A DNA stretch of 8,518 bases from Clostridiales bacterium (GTDB taxonomy: Bacteria; Bacillota; Clostridia; Oscillospirales; Oscillospiraceae), in contig JAAYCC010000252.1 in NCBI GenBank assembly GCA_012729875.1, forward strand, positions 1 through 8,518, given 5' to 3'. This document shows, piece by piece, positions 1 through 5,636 of this stretch. Positions within the stretch are counted from its first letter, which is position 1, and each line of letters opens with the position of its first letter. The notes below the pieces were generated by a model, which saw only the letters and a program-made list of their open reading frames with translations, ran no database searches and had not been told where the DNA came from. The translations under genes were made by a program, and so were the position numbers.

Positions 1-253
1 CGTCCTTACCGCTGCATCTCTTGCCTCTTCCGTTCTCACCGTTTTCTGCAACATACTTGCGTTTGTAACGGAAATCCATCAGCGTAGACATGTTGTCGTC
101 CGCTACTACTATGATATTGCCGCCGCGTCCGCCGTCACCGCCGTCCGGACCGCCCGCCGCAACATATTTTTCTCTGTGGAAAGCGATCGCCCCGTCCCCG
201 CCTTTTCCGGCGCGGACGCTTATCGTCGCTTTATCAATAAAAGTTGTAGCCAT
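1..253 (-). CDS. obgE: GTPase Obg/CgtA, N-terminal part (3' end beyond the window)
   Basis: Obg is an essential ribosome-associated GTPase involved in late assembly of the 50S subunit and in stress responses. The window holds only its first 84 codons, starting at the ATG at 253 and running off the left edge, so the G domain is not visible. The visible part is the glycine-rich Obg fold. It begins MATTFIDKATISVRAGKGGD, followed by the family hallmarks FHREKYV (residues 26-32), GGPDGGDGGRGG (34-45), a DFRYKRKY segment (near 61-68) and GRGKRCSGKDG near the edge. These glycine repeats are diagnostic for Obg and rule out other small GTPases. A GGGAG ribosome site (265-269) lies 11 bases before the start, slightly far. 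The gene follows rplU and rpmA, the usual order, but a terminator-like hairpin separates it from rpmA. Confidence 0.96.
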   Translation of the reverse strand, partial: MATTFIDKATISVRAGKGGDGAIAFHREKYVAAGGPDGGDGGRGGNIIVVADDNMSTLMDFRYKRKYVAENGENGRGKRCSGKD

Positions 254-280
254 TGGCTGATAAACTCCCTTTTATAATTT

Positions 281-315
281 GAAAAGAAAACGGGTGGACA
301 TATTATGCCCACCCG
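281..315 (-). terminator. Intrinsic-terminator-like hairpin between rpmA and obgE
   Basis: On the minus strand a hairpin with arms at 306-315 and 291-300 (core CGGGTGG/CCACCCG, one internal mismatch, 5-base loop) is followed at once by TTTTCTTTTC (290-281). This has the form of a rho-independent terminator. It begins 8 bases after the rpmA stop codon and ends 27 bases before obgE. Because rplU-rpmA-obg is normally cotranscribed and I see no good promoter in the gap, partial termination that lowers obgE expression relative to the ribosomal proteins is the simplest reading. That reading is an inference. Confidence 0.75.
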
Positions 316-323
316 ATAAAAGG

Positions 324-587
324 TTACTGTGCTATGTCTTCGTAAACAGAGACCTTTTTGCGGTCCTTGCCGAAACGCTCGAATCTCACGATTCCATCGC
401 TCAGTGCGAACAGAGTGTCGTCACTACCCCTGCCGACATTGGTGCCGGGGTGGATCTTCGTTCCGCGCTGTCTGACAAGGATGTTGCCGGCGAGGACGAA
501 CTGGCCGTCGGCTCTTTTGGGTCCAAGGCGCTTGGATTCGCTGTCGCGCCCGTTCTTGGTGGAGCCCATTCCCTTTTTATGTGCCAT
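324..587 (-). CDS. rpmA: 50S ribosomal protein bL27
   Basis: bL27 is a large-subunit protein whose N-terminal tail reaches the peptidyl-transferase centre and helps place tRNA substrates. The 87-residue product has the usual family length and sequence: MAHKKGMGSTKNGRDSESKR at the start, then the LGPKRADGQFV, AGNILVRQRGT and HPGTNVGRGSDDTLFA blocks. The start at 587 is set by a GGAGGTG ribosome site 6 bases upstream. An in-frame stop (TAA) in that same stretch excludes a longer N-terminus. The protein therefore starts directly with the mature-type tail. Many Bacillota instead carry a short N-terminal extension (ending near FFA before the mature start) that the protease Prp cleaves. The gene follows rplU after 35 bases and precedes obgE. 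Confidence 0.98.
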   Translation of the reverse strand: MAHKKGMGSTKNGRDSESKRLGPKRADGQFVLAGNILVRQRGTKIHPGTNVGRGSDDTLFALSDGIVRFERFGKDRKKVSVYEDIAQ

Positions 588-622
588 GCTTTACACCTCC
601 ATGTGCCAAATAGTTAGCGGAA

Positions 623-937
623 CTAAGCGGTAATTGTACCGATTTGTACCTGAGTATAGGGCTGTCTGTGGCCCTTGGTCAGACGATAGCCCTTCTTGGG
701 CTTCATCTTGTAGACGCGCACCTTTTTGGCCTTGCCGTTCTTTAAGACATTGGCTTCGACCTTTGCGCCTTCCAGATATGGGGCGCCAAACCTGCTGCCG
801 TTCTCGTCTATAACCGCGAGAACGCGGTCAAAAGTGTATGCGTCGCCGTTTGTGACGTTCAGCTTCTCGATAAAGATGACGTCGCCTTCAGCAATGCGGT
901 ACTGCTTACCGCCTGTCTCAATGATTGCGTGCTTCAT
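623..937 (-). CDS. rplU: 50S ribosomal protein bL21
   Basis: bL21 is a large-subunit protein that binds 23S rRNA. The 104-residue product has the standard length and hallmarks: MKHAIIETGGKQYRIAEGD at the N-terminus, the central FDRVLAVIDENG and GAPYLEGAKVEANVL segments, and the basic C-terminal block KKVRVYKMKPKKGYRLTKGH followed by RQPYTQVQI. The ATG at 937 is the only start that matches the family N-terminus. AGGTG (948-952) lies 10 bases upstream, with another purine-rich AGAGAGG stretch further up (954-960). It is the first gene of the rplU-rpmA-obgE unit and sits behind a clear promoter and an ~80-base leader. The prp (ysxB) gene usually present between rplU and rpmA in Bacillota is missing here; only 35 bases separate the two. 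Confidence 0.98.
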   Translation of the reverse strand: MKHAIIETGGKQYRIAEGDVIFIEKLNVTNGDAYTFDRVLAVIDENGSRFGAPYLEGAKVEANVLKNGKAKKVRVYKMKPKKGYRLTKGHRQPYTQVQIGTITA

Positions 938-1019
938 TTGCTCATTGCACCTGCCTCTCTCGGAGTCTCGCTCTGAGGGTGAGAACCAGAGTTCTGCTTA
1001 CTGACCCTTTCAATGCGGC
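938..1019 (-). promoter_or_regulatory. rplU 5' leader, probable L21 leader RNA
   Basis: About 80 bases lie between the predicted transcription start (near 1019) and the rplU ATG. The RNA contains a hairpin with CUCUG (991-987) pairing CAGAG (975-971) around a GGUUCUCACC-type loop. The CUCU-GG arm could instead pair with CCGAGAG at 963-957, overlapping the purine-rich ribosome-site region (960-954). Two exclusive pairings, one covering the translation-initiation region, fit a protein-binding autoregulatory leader. Bacillota rplU operons are known to carry an L21 leader family (Rfam L21_leader). Assignment here rests on position and hand-drawn pairing, not on a covariance model. Confidence 0.5.
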
Positions 1020-1025
1020 TCTGTT

Positions 1026-1054
1026 AGTTTAACATGTGCCCCGAACGGTGTCAA
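1026..1054 (-). promoter_or_regulatory. Sigma-A-type promoter of rplU-rpmA-obgE
   Basis: A perfect -35 box TTGACA (1054-1049), a 17-base spacer and a -10 box TAAACT (1031-1026) preceded by TGT form an extended -10 promoter. Transcription would start near 1019, about 80 bases before rplU. It lies just after the terminator of the upstream acyl-CoA synthetase gene, as expected for an independent transcription unit. Confidence 0.8.
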
Positions 1055-1079
1055 GAAATTATTACCCGGAATTTTGTAT

Positions 1080-1102
1080 TTTTGTACACAATCAGTACAA
1101 AA
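1080..1102. repeat. 23-base inverted repeat, possible operator
   Basis: Perfect 8-base arms TTTTGTAC (1080-1087) and GTACAAAA (1095-1102) surround 7 bases. It lies 25 bases upstream of the rplU -35 box. On the minus strand its first arm is also the T-tract of the preceding terminator, so part of the symmetry may follow from that role. A repressor or activator site for the rplU promoter, or a second weak hairpin of the terminator, are both possible. Confidence 0.45.
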
Positions 1103-1128
1103 GGCGGGGGATGAAAGCTCCCCCCGCC
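1097..1128 (-). terminator. Rho-independent terminator of the acyl-CoA synthetase gene
   Basis: On the minus strand GGCGGGGG (1128-1121) and CCCCCGCC (1110-1103) form a perfect 8-pair GC stem with a 10-base loop, followed by TTTTGT. It begins 16 bases after the acyl-CoA synthetase stop codon. The plus strand also shows T-runs after the stem (1132-1136 and 1141-1146), so it could work in both directions, although no plus-strand gene is seen nearby. Confidence 0.88.
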
Positions 1129-1144
1129 CTATTTTTACTGTTTT

Positions 1145-2707
1145 TTACTCTTTGGCCTGGCCGAACAGCTCGCGCAGCTCACAGACATTCCTCTTGCCGG
1201 CGGCATTTTTCGGAATGCAATCCATGAAGGTCACATACTTCGGGACCTTGATTGTAGAGAGCTTTTCCTTTACTTGCTTGAGTATTTCCTCTCTGGCTAC
1301 CTTTGCGCCCGGAGCCAAAACTATGAGAGCCTTACCAACCTCGCCCCATTTTATATCGGGAACACCGATTATACAGGCCTCCATTATTCCGGGTATGGTC
1401 ATTATAACGTCCTCGATCTCCTGCGGGAAAATATTTTCTCCTCCGGATATGAACATGTTTTTCTTTCGACCTACTATATAGCAAAAACCGTCCTCGTCTA
1501 GATATCCGACATCGCCGGAGTGAACCCAACCATCGTCTCTGAACATTTCCTCGGTGGCTACGGGGTTGTTCCAGTAGCCCTTAAACAGAAGTTTGCCCTG
1601 GAAAAGAAGCTCTCCCTTCTCGCCTTGGGGGACATCATTGCCGTTGTCATCGACAAAGCGGAGCTGATTAAAGGGGGCTGGCTTACCGCAGGAGTTCCAC
1701 TTTGCGCGGACATCGTCGATACACATAATGTCGATAGGGTGGCACATATTGTTCGGGCCGATCTCGGTCATGCCGTAAGCGTTGACCATCTTGACGCCTT
1801 TGTTCCAGTATATTTCCAAAAGCTCTTTGCCCGTGGGCGCCGCGCCGGTGAGCAGGAAGCGGTAGCAGGTAAAATCGGTCTGCGCAAAATCGGGATGCAT
1901 TGCCATTGCCTTATACATAGTCTCGACAGAGATACCGACAGTCGGGCGCTCGTCGCGGATTATTTTCAGAACCTTTTCCGGGTTGAAGCTGCGGACAATA
2001 ATAACTCTGCCGCCGGCGGCAAGGGCCGCCAGAGTAAGAACATTCCAGCCCGCGGTATGGAAAAGGGGTAAAGTGAGGATCGCGGTATCGGTCTCCTTAA
2101 TATTGAGGTACAGGCAGTCAATGATCGCATTGTAAAAAATGGAGCGGAACGGTATCATTGCCGCCTTGGGGCGTCCGGTAGTGCCGCCCGTATGGATGAG
2201 CATCTGGACGTCCTCATAGTCCAGTTGAGGAGGGGTCACAGGCTCATAGTCCTTGTTGTCCATGATGTCGCCGTACCAGTATTGATCCTCTGGTCCTATA
2301 ATATCGAGGCAGATGCACTCTCCCTCATAGCCATGCTCTTTAAGGCTAAGTATGGTAAATGTAAATTCCGCGGAATAGAACATTACGCTGGGTGCTTCGT
2401 TCTCAATAAGAGCGAACAGCTCCGATTCGCGCAGAAGACAGTTGTAAGTAGTTATTATGATGCCGGTTTTGAAAGTGGTGTAGTATGCATCGAAAAAAGC
2501 CACGGCGTTGGTGGCGCAGAAACCAATTCTGTCACCCTTTTCCAGTCCGAGCTTTTTGGTCAGGAACCATGCCAGCTTATCGCTGCGCATGTCCATATCT
2601 ACGTAGGAATAATGCTTGTCGTTGTCGTAGTCATAAATTGCTTCTCTGTTGCCGGAAAACCTTGCACGGTATTTTCCCATGTTTGCAAGGACTTCAGAAT
2701 CGTACAT
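1145..2707 (-). CDS. AMP-forming acyl-CoA synthetase (AMP-binding family)
   Basis: The 520-residue product belongs to the ANL adenylate-forming superfamily. Such enzymes activate a carboxylic acid with ATP to an acyl-AMP and then transfer the acyl group to CoA. Visible motifs in order: the P-loop-like HTGGTTGRPK (172-181), a PLFHTAGW segment (214-221), YGMTE (311-315), SGDVG (397-401), GRKKNMFISGGENIFP (413-428), and PKNAAGKR (499-506) carrying the expected catalytic lysine at about 505. The start at 2707 is chosen because AAGGGAGG lies 8 bases upstream; a TTG start 29 codons earlier adds only low-complexity sequence. Length and motifs point to a medium- or long-chain fatty acid or aryl/acyl CoA ligase rather than acetyl-CoA synthetase (about 650 residues). 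The substrate cannot be read from sequence. The gene is alone between a weak promoter and a strong terminator, with no beta-oxidation or fatty-acid partner beside it. Confidence 0.93.
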   Translation of the reverse strand: MYDSEVLANMGKYRARFSGNREAIYDYDNDKHYSYVDMDMRSDKLAWFLTKKLGLEKGDRIGFCATNAVAFFDAYYTTFKTGIIITTYNCLLRESELFALIENEAPSVMFYSAEFTFTILSLKEHGYEGECICLDIIGPEDQYWYGDIMDNKDYEPVTPPQLDYEDVQMLIHTGGTTGRPKAAMIPFRSIFYNAIIDCLYLNIKETDTAILTLPLFHTAGWNVLTLAALAAGGRVIIVRSFNPEKVLKIIRDERPTVGISVETMYKAMAMHPDFAQTDFTCYRFLLTGAAPTGKELLEIYWNKGVKMVNAYGMTEIGPNNMCHPIDIMCIDDVRAKWNSCGKPAPFNQLRFVDDNGNDVPQGEKGELLFQGKLLFKGYWNNPVATEEMFRDDGWVHSGDVGYLDEDGFCYIVGRKKNMFISGGENIFPQEIEDVIMTIPGIMEACIIGVPDIKWGEVGKALIVLAPGAKVAREEILKQVKEKLSTIKVPKYVTFMDCIPKNAAGKRNVCELRELFGQAKE

Positions 2708-2715
2708 ATCAGTTT

Positions 2716-2723
2716 CCTCCCTT
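2716..2723 (-). promoter_or_regulatory. Ribosome binding site that fixes the acyl-CoA synthetase start
   Basis: AAGGGAGG lies 8 bases before the ATG at 2707. Its strength and spacing favour this start over the in-frame TTG at 2794, which would add 29 residues unlike the family N-terminus. Confidence 0.85.
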
Positions 2724-2831
2724 GTGCCCCCACCCAACGGTTCCGACGCTTCTCTACAATCACTTTTTTCCGGAATACGCGGCAAAACTTCCAAAGCTTT
2801 ACAAAGGGCAATAAGTTAATATCATAGTTAT

Positions 2832-2860
2832 AGTTTAATACTTCCGCACAGATAATTCAA
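2832..2860 (-). promoter_or_regulatory. Candidate promoter of the acyl-CoA synthetase gene
   Basis: TTGAAT (2860-2855), 17 bases, then TAAACT (2837-2832). Each box matches four of six consensus positions, and the -10 hexamer is the same as that of the rplU promoter. It would give an ~118-base leader. The surrounding DNA is so AT-rich that other -10-like words (TATAAC, TATGAT) occur a few bases downstream, so the exact promoter is uncertain. Confidence 0.4.
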
Positions 2861-2973
2861 CACGAAAAGCTCAAAAACACCTCTGGGTATAAGTGAAACG
2901 GACATTTTTTCATTTAGTCATAATTTTATGTTGTCGAATTTGTGTATAAAAACGACTCTGCTTAAAGCGACGG

Positions 2974-3738
2974 TCACCCGAATGTCCAAATAAATGCAAC
3001 AGCAAACGCCTCGCGGATAAAATAGTTCATGCGCAGCACAACATACGTCGTCCTTGCAGCCACGCCGTAAGGCTCTGCGCCCAGTTTCTCCGCTATGAGC
3101 TTTGCCCTGTAGAGGTGGTATTCGCTGGAGACAATGGCGAGCCTTCCCCTTGGATCCCCGCCTCGTTCCGCGATGATGTCGAGCGCAAATCTTATGTTCT
3201 CCTGCGTGGAGGAGGATTTCTCCTCTTTGATTATTCTGTCAGGTTCTATGCCGCTCTCCTCGAGCCAAAGGCGCATACACTCAGCCTCGGTTATGTCCTC
3301 TCCGGCGCCCTGGCCACCGGACACAATGACTGTGGCGTCACGGTATTCTTCCAGATATGCTTTCGCCGCCTCAAGTCTGTTTAACATCGACAGCGAGGGC
3401 ACCGTACCGTTCACTCCGGCGCCCAAGACCAAAAGATACGGAGCGTCCGGATCATCGTCCGAACGTGCGGAGTGCACGACGTGTGCTTCTGCGACTATAA
3501 AAAATCCGACACCAACCGAAAGCAGAATCACGAGCAGCCTCTCAAGCGTCCGGGCCACGGCGGGGCGCTCGGCTCCCAAGGCTTTCAAGAGCCTGAAGGC
3601 AGCTACAACAAGCGCTGTAAAAAGTAAAACCAGCGCGAGAGTCCTGTACCCTATGAGCGCAAAGGCAAAAAAAGCGCTAAGCGCGAGTAAGACCGCCTCT
3701 GTCCATAAAAACGCCCTGTTTCTCTGACAGCAATTCAT
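2974..3738 (-). CDS. YdcF/SanA-like membrane protein (DUF218 family)
   Basis: The 254-residue protein has three likely N-terminal membrane segments (about 12-30, 33-50 and 68-84) followed by an extracytoplasmic or soluble DUF218 domain. Family features visible are LLVLGAGVNG (102-111), the SMLNRLEAAKAYL segment (117-129), VIVSGGQGAGEDITEAECM (137-155), EEKSSSTQENIRFA (172-185) and IVSSEYHLYRA (202-212). Members such as SanA, ElyC and YdcF have been linked to envelope integrity, but the biochemical activity is poorly defined. The start at 3738 is preferred because its ATG overlaps the stop of the preceding ABC-F gene (ATGA) and has GGAG 5 bases upstream. A GTG start at 3762 would add 8 residues and consume the ribosome-site sequence. 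It is the last gene of the wall operon, which supports an envelope role by context only. Confidence 0.88.
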   Translation of the reverse strand: MNCCQRNRAFLWTEAVLLALSAFFAFALIGYRTLALVLLFTALVVAAFRLLKALGAERPAVARTLERLLVILLSVGVGFFIVAEAHVVHSARSDDDPDAPYLLVLGAGVNGTVPSLSMLNRLEAAKAYLEEYRDATVIVSGGQGAGEDITEAECMRLWLEESGIEPDRIIKEEKSSSTQENIRFALDIIAERGGDPRGRLAIVSSEYHLYRAKLIAEKLGAEPYGVAARTTYVVLRMNYFIREAFAVAFIWTFG

Positions 3739-5618
3739 ACGCACTCCGACAGCTCCTCCCACTTCAAGTATAGCAAGTCAAGCTCTTTATCAAGCTCAGA
3801 CCTCTGCTCGTCCAGCTCCATAAGCTTTTGATAGTCGCTGGAAAATTTTTCATACTGCTCATCCAAATCAGAGAGCTTTTCTTCCAGATTTTCTATGTCC
3901 CTCTCAACACGTGATAGCTGTTTACCGGCATTCCGGGGTCTCTGGGGCTTTGGGGCTTTAGCGGGTCTCATTTTTGAGGCTTTCAGCTTTTCAAGCTGAC
4001 CTATTTCCTCCTGCCGCTTTTTGTATTCGCGGTATTCGGTGAAGCCTCCCCTGAAATCCACTATCCGTCCGTCCTCAAGCGCCCAGATTCGGGTCGCGAA
4101 CTTCTCGATGAAGTATCGGTCATGGGAGACAAAGAGCAGGGCCTCATCATAGCTTTCCACAGCGTCCTCTATCCACTCCCGGCTCGATATGTCCAGATGG
4201 TTCGTGGGCTCGTCGAGTATAAGGAAATTTATCTCGCTCCGCATCAGCATACAAAGGCGCAGGCGGCTCTGCTCGCCTCCAGACAGCGCCGAGACCGGCT
4301 TGAAGACATCCTCCCCGGAAAAGCGGAAGCCGCCCAGGCGGTCACGCGCCTGCTGAGGAGTGCAGTTCTCAGAGTACAGCATCGTATCCACAAGATTACG
4401 TTGGGGGTGGTCAAACTTTATTATCTGTGGCAGATAAGCGCTTTTTACAGAGGGTCCAAGCCGTACAAAGCCGCTGTCCGGAGTGTCCTCGCCCATAATC
4501 AGCTTGATCAGAGTGGATTTGCCAGTCCCGTTGTCGCCTATGAGGGCTATTCTCTCTCCGCCCTCTATGATGAGCTCGAGCTCGGAAAACAGCGTCCTGT
4601 CCCCAAAAGATTTGCTAACGCCGTCGAGAACCAAAACCTCGTCTCCTGTGAACTCCCGCTGTGCAAATTTCATCTTCATGGCGCGTTCCGCTTTGGGGCG
4701 CTCCGTCTGTGACAGCCGCTCAATGCGCTTTTCCATTGAAAAGGCGCGCTTGTGCAGAGCGTCGTCTCCCATAAACGCCCAGAGATGCAGCTTGTCGGCC
4801 GCAGCCGAGAGCTGTTTTATTTTCGCCTGTTCTTTTTCATATCTCTTGAGCTGCTCCTCATATCTGTGCCGCTTTTCCCCTACATAGAAGCTGTAGTTGC
4901 CGCTGTAGAACTCCGCTCTGCCGTTTACTATCTCAACACAGCGCTGCACTGTCCGGTCGAGGAAATAGCGGTCGTGGGAGATAGCGAGAACAGTACCCCG
5001 AAATCTGTTAAGGTAGTCCTCAAGCCATTCCGTGGCACGCAGATCGAGGTGGTTTGTGGGTTCGTCCAGCAAAAGGATGTCGGTGTCCTCAATGATGAGC
5101 CTCGCCAGATTGACCCGCGTTTTTTCCCCGCCCGAGAGCTCGGAAAAGAGCCGTGAGCGCATTTCCGAGGAAATTTCAAGGCCGTTGGCAACGCGGCTGC
5201 GCTCCGCCTCCGCGCCGTATCCGCCGAGGCGCTCATACTCCGCCGCCGCCCTGTCATATTCCCGCATCGGCTCGCCGGACTGTCCCTCCGACATCCTTTC
5301 CGCCAGCTCTTTCATACGATCCTCAAGGGCAAATATGCGCTCGTGGGCGGATTTGAGTACATCGTCCACGGTGTAGTCTTCGGGGTAGACGGGAATCTGG
5401 GAGATCAGTCCCAGGCGCTTGCCGCCTGTGACAACGACATTTCCCGCGTCAGGGTGCAGCTCACCGGTCATTATCCGGAACAAGGTCGTCTTACCGGCGC
5501 CGTTTCTGCCCAATATACCCACGCGGTCACCGCAGGCAACGTCAAATGTCAGTCCGTCCAGTATGTTTTTGTCCTGTTCAAAGGATTTTACAACCCCCTG
5601 AATGGATATGTCTGTCAT
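3735..5618 (-). CDS. ABC-F family ATPase
   Basis: The 627-residue protein has two ABC ATPase domains and no membrane segment, the mark of the ABC-F family. These ATPases bind the ribosomal E site and influence translation or protect against ribosome-targeting antibiotics. Domain 1 shows Walker A GRNGAGKT (37-44), signature LSGGE (161-165), Walker B ILLLDEPTNHLD (181-192) and switch SHDR (214-217). A charged interdomain linker runs about 245-325. Domain 2 shows GDNGTGKS (361-368), LSGGE (445-449), LILDEPTNHLD (466-476) and SHDR (498-501). A basic stretch (about 545-567) leads into a C-terminal coiled coil (about 568-620), as in Uup/YdiF-type members. Catalytic glutamates and both signatures are intact, so it should be an active ATPase. 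It starts 18 bases after the PBP stop with GGAG 10 bases upstream, and its stop overlaps the next start by 4 bases. Housekeeping versus resistance function cannot be decided. Confidence 0.95.
   Translation of the reverse strand: MTDISIQGVVKSFEQDKNILDGLTFDVACGDRVGILGRNGAGKTTLFRIMTGELHPDAGNVVVTGGKRLGLISQIPVYPEDYTVDDVLKSAHERIFALEDRMKELAERMSEGQSGEPMREYDRAAAEYERLGGYGAEAERSRVANGLEISSEMRSRLFSELSGGEKTRVNLARLIIEDTDILLLDEPTNHLDLRATEWLEDYLNRFRGTVLAISHDRYFLDRTVQRCVEIVNGRAEFYSGNYSFYVGEKRHRYEEQLKRYEKEQAKIKQLSAAADKLHLWAFMGDDALHKRAFSMEKRIERLSQTERPKAERAMKMKFAQREFTGDEVLVLDGVSKSFGDRTLFSELELIIEGGERIALIGDNGTGKSTLIKLIMGEDTPDSGFVRLGPSVKSAYLPQIIKFDHPQRNLVDTMLYSENCTPQQARDRLGGFRFSGEDVFKPVSALSGGEQSRLRLCMLMRSEINFLILDEPTNHLDISSREWIEDAVESYDEALLFVSHDRYFIEKFATRIWALEDGRIVDFRGGFTEYREYKKRQEEIGQLEKLKASKMRPAKAPKPQRPRNAGKQLSRVERDIENLEEKLSDLDEQYEKFSSDYQKLMELDEQRSELDKELDLLYLKWEELSECV
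3744..3747 (-). promoter_or_regulatory. Ribosome site inside the ABC-F 3' end that fixes the YdcF-like start
   Basis: GGAG lies 5 bases before the ATG at 3738, within the last codons of the ABC-F gene; a further GGGAGGAG (3760-3753) lies 14 bases before it. Together with the ATGA stop-start overlap this indicates translational coupling. Confidence 0.65.
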
Positions 5619-5636
5619 CTTTCTCTATCTCCAAAG

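Larger units (their letters stand above)
2708..2973. other. AT-rich intergenic spacer between the wall operon and the acyl-CoA synthetase gene
   Basis: This is the largest gene-free stretch (266 bases). It is clearly richer in A and T than the genes around it. It holds a weak promoter candidate and the ribosome site of the downstream gene. I saw no strong terminator hairpin after the ydcF-like gene: the TGA at 2976-2974 is followed at a short distance only by a TTTTT run near 2953-2949 without a stable stem. No riboswitch or T-box core was recognised. Confidence 0.6.

Noticed and set aside
1520..2071. Plus-strand open frame (183 codons) opposite the acyl-CoA synthetase
   Set aside because: Fully antisense to conserved ANL motifs, with no recognisable protein features of its own.
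2708..2794. In-frame TTG start extending the acyl-CoA synthetase by 29 residues
   Set aside because: The extension would read through the strong AAGGGAGG site, has no family similarity and uses a weak start codon; ATG at 2707 is better.
2192..2827. Plus-strand open frame (211 codons) opposite the acyl-CoA synthetase start and spacer
   Set aside because: Most of it mirrors the well-supported synthetase gene and the translation shows no family motif; the part over the spacer adds nothing recognisable.
2708..2831. Possible riboswitch or T-box in the acyl-CoA synthetase leader
   Set aside because: GGAACCG and GGGTGGGGG caught the eye, but the T-box core sequence and a terminator/antiterminator pair are absent, and no other known riboswitch core was recognised.
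2945..2976. Terminator directly after the YdcF-like gene
   Set aside because: A TTTTT run is present but the sequence before it (around GCTTTAAGC) cannot form a stem with a workable loop.
3739..3762. GTG start for the YdcF-like protein, 8 codons earlier
   Set aside because: The ATG at 3738 has an ATGA overlap with the ABC-F stop and a well-placed GGAG, whereas the GTG start would consume that ribosome-site sequence.
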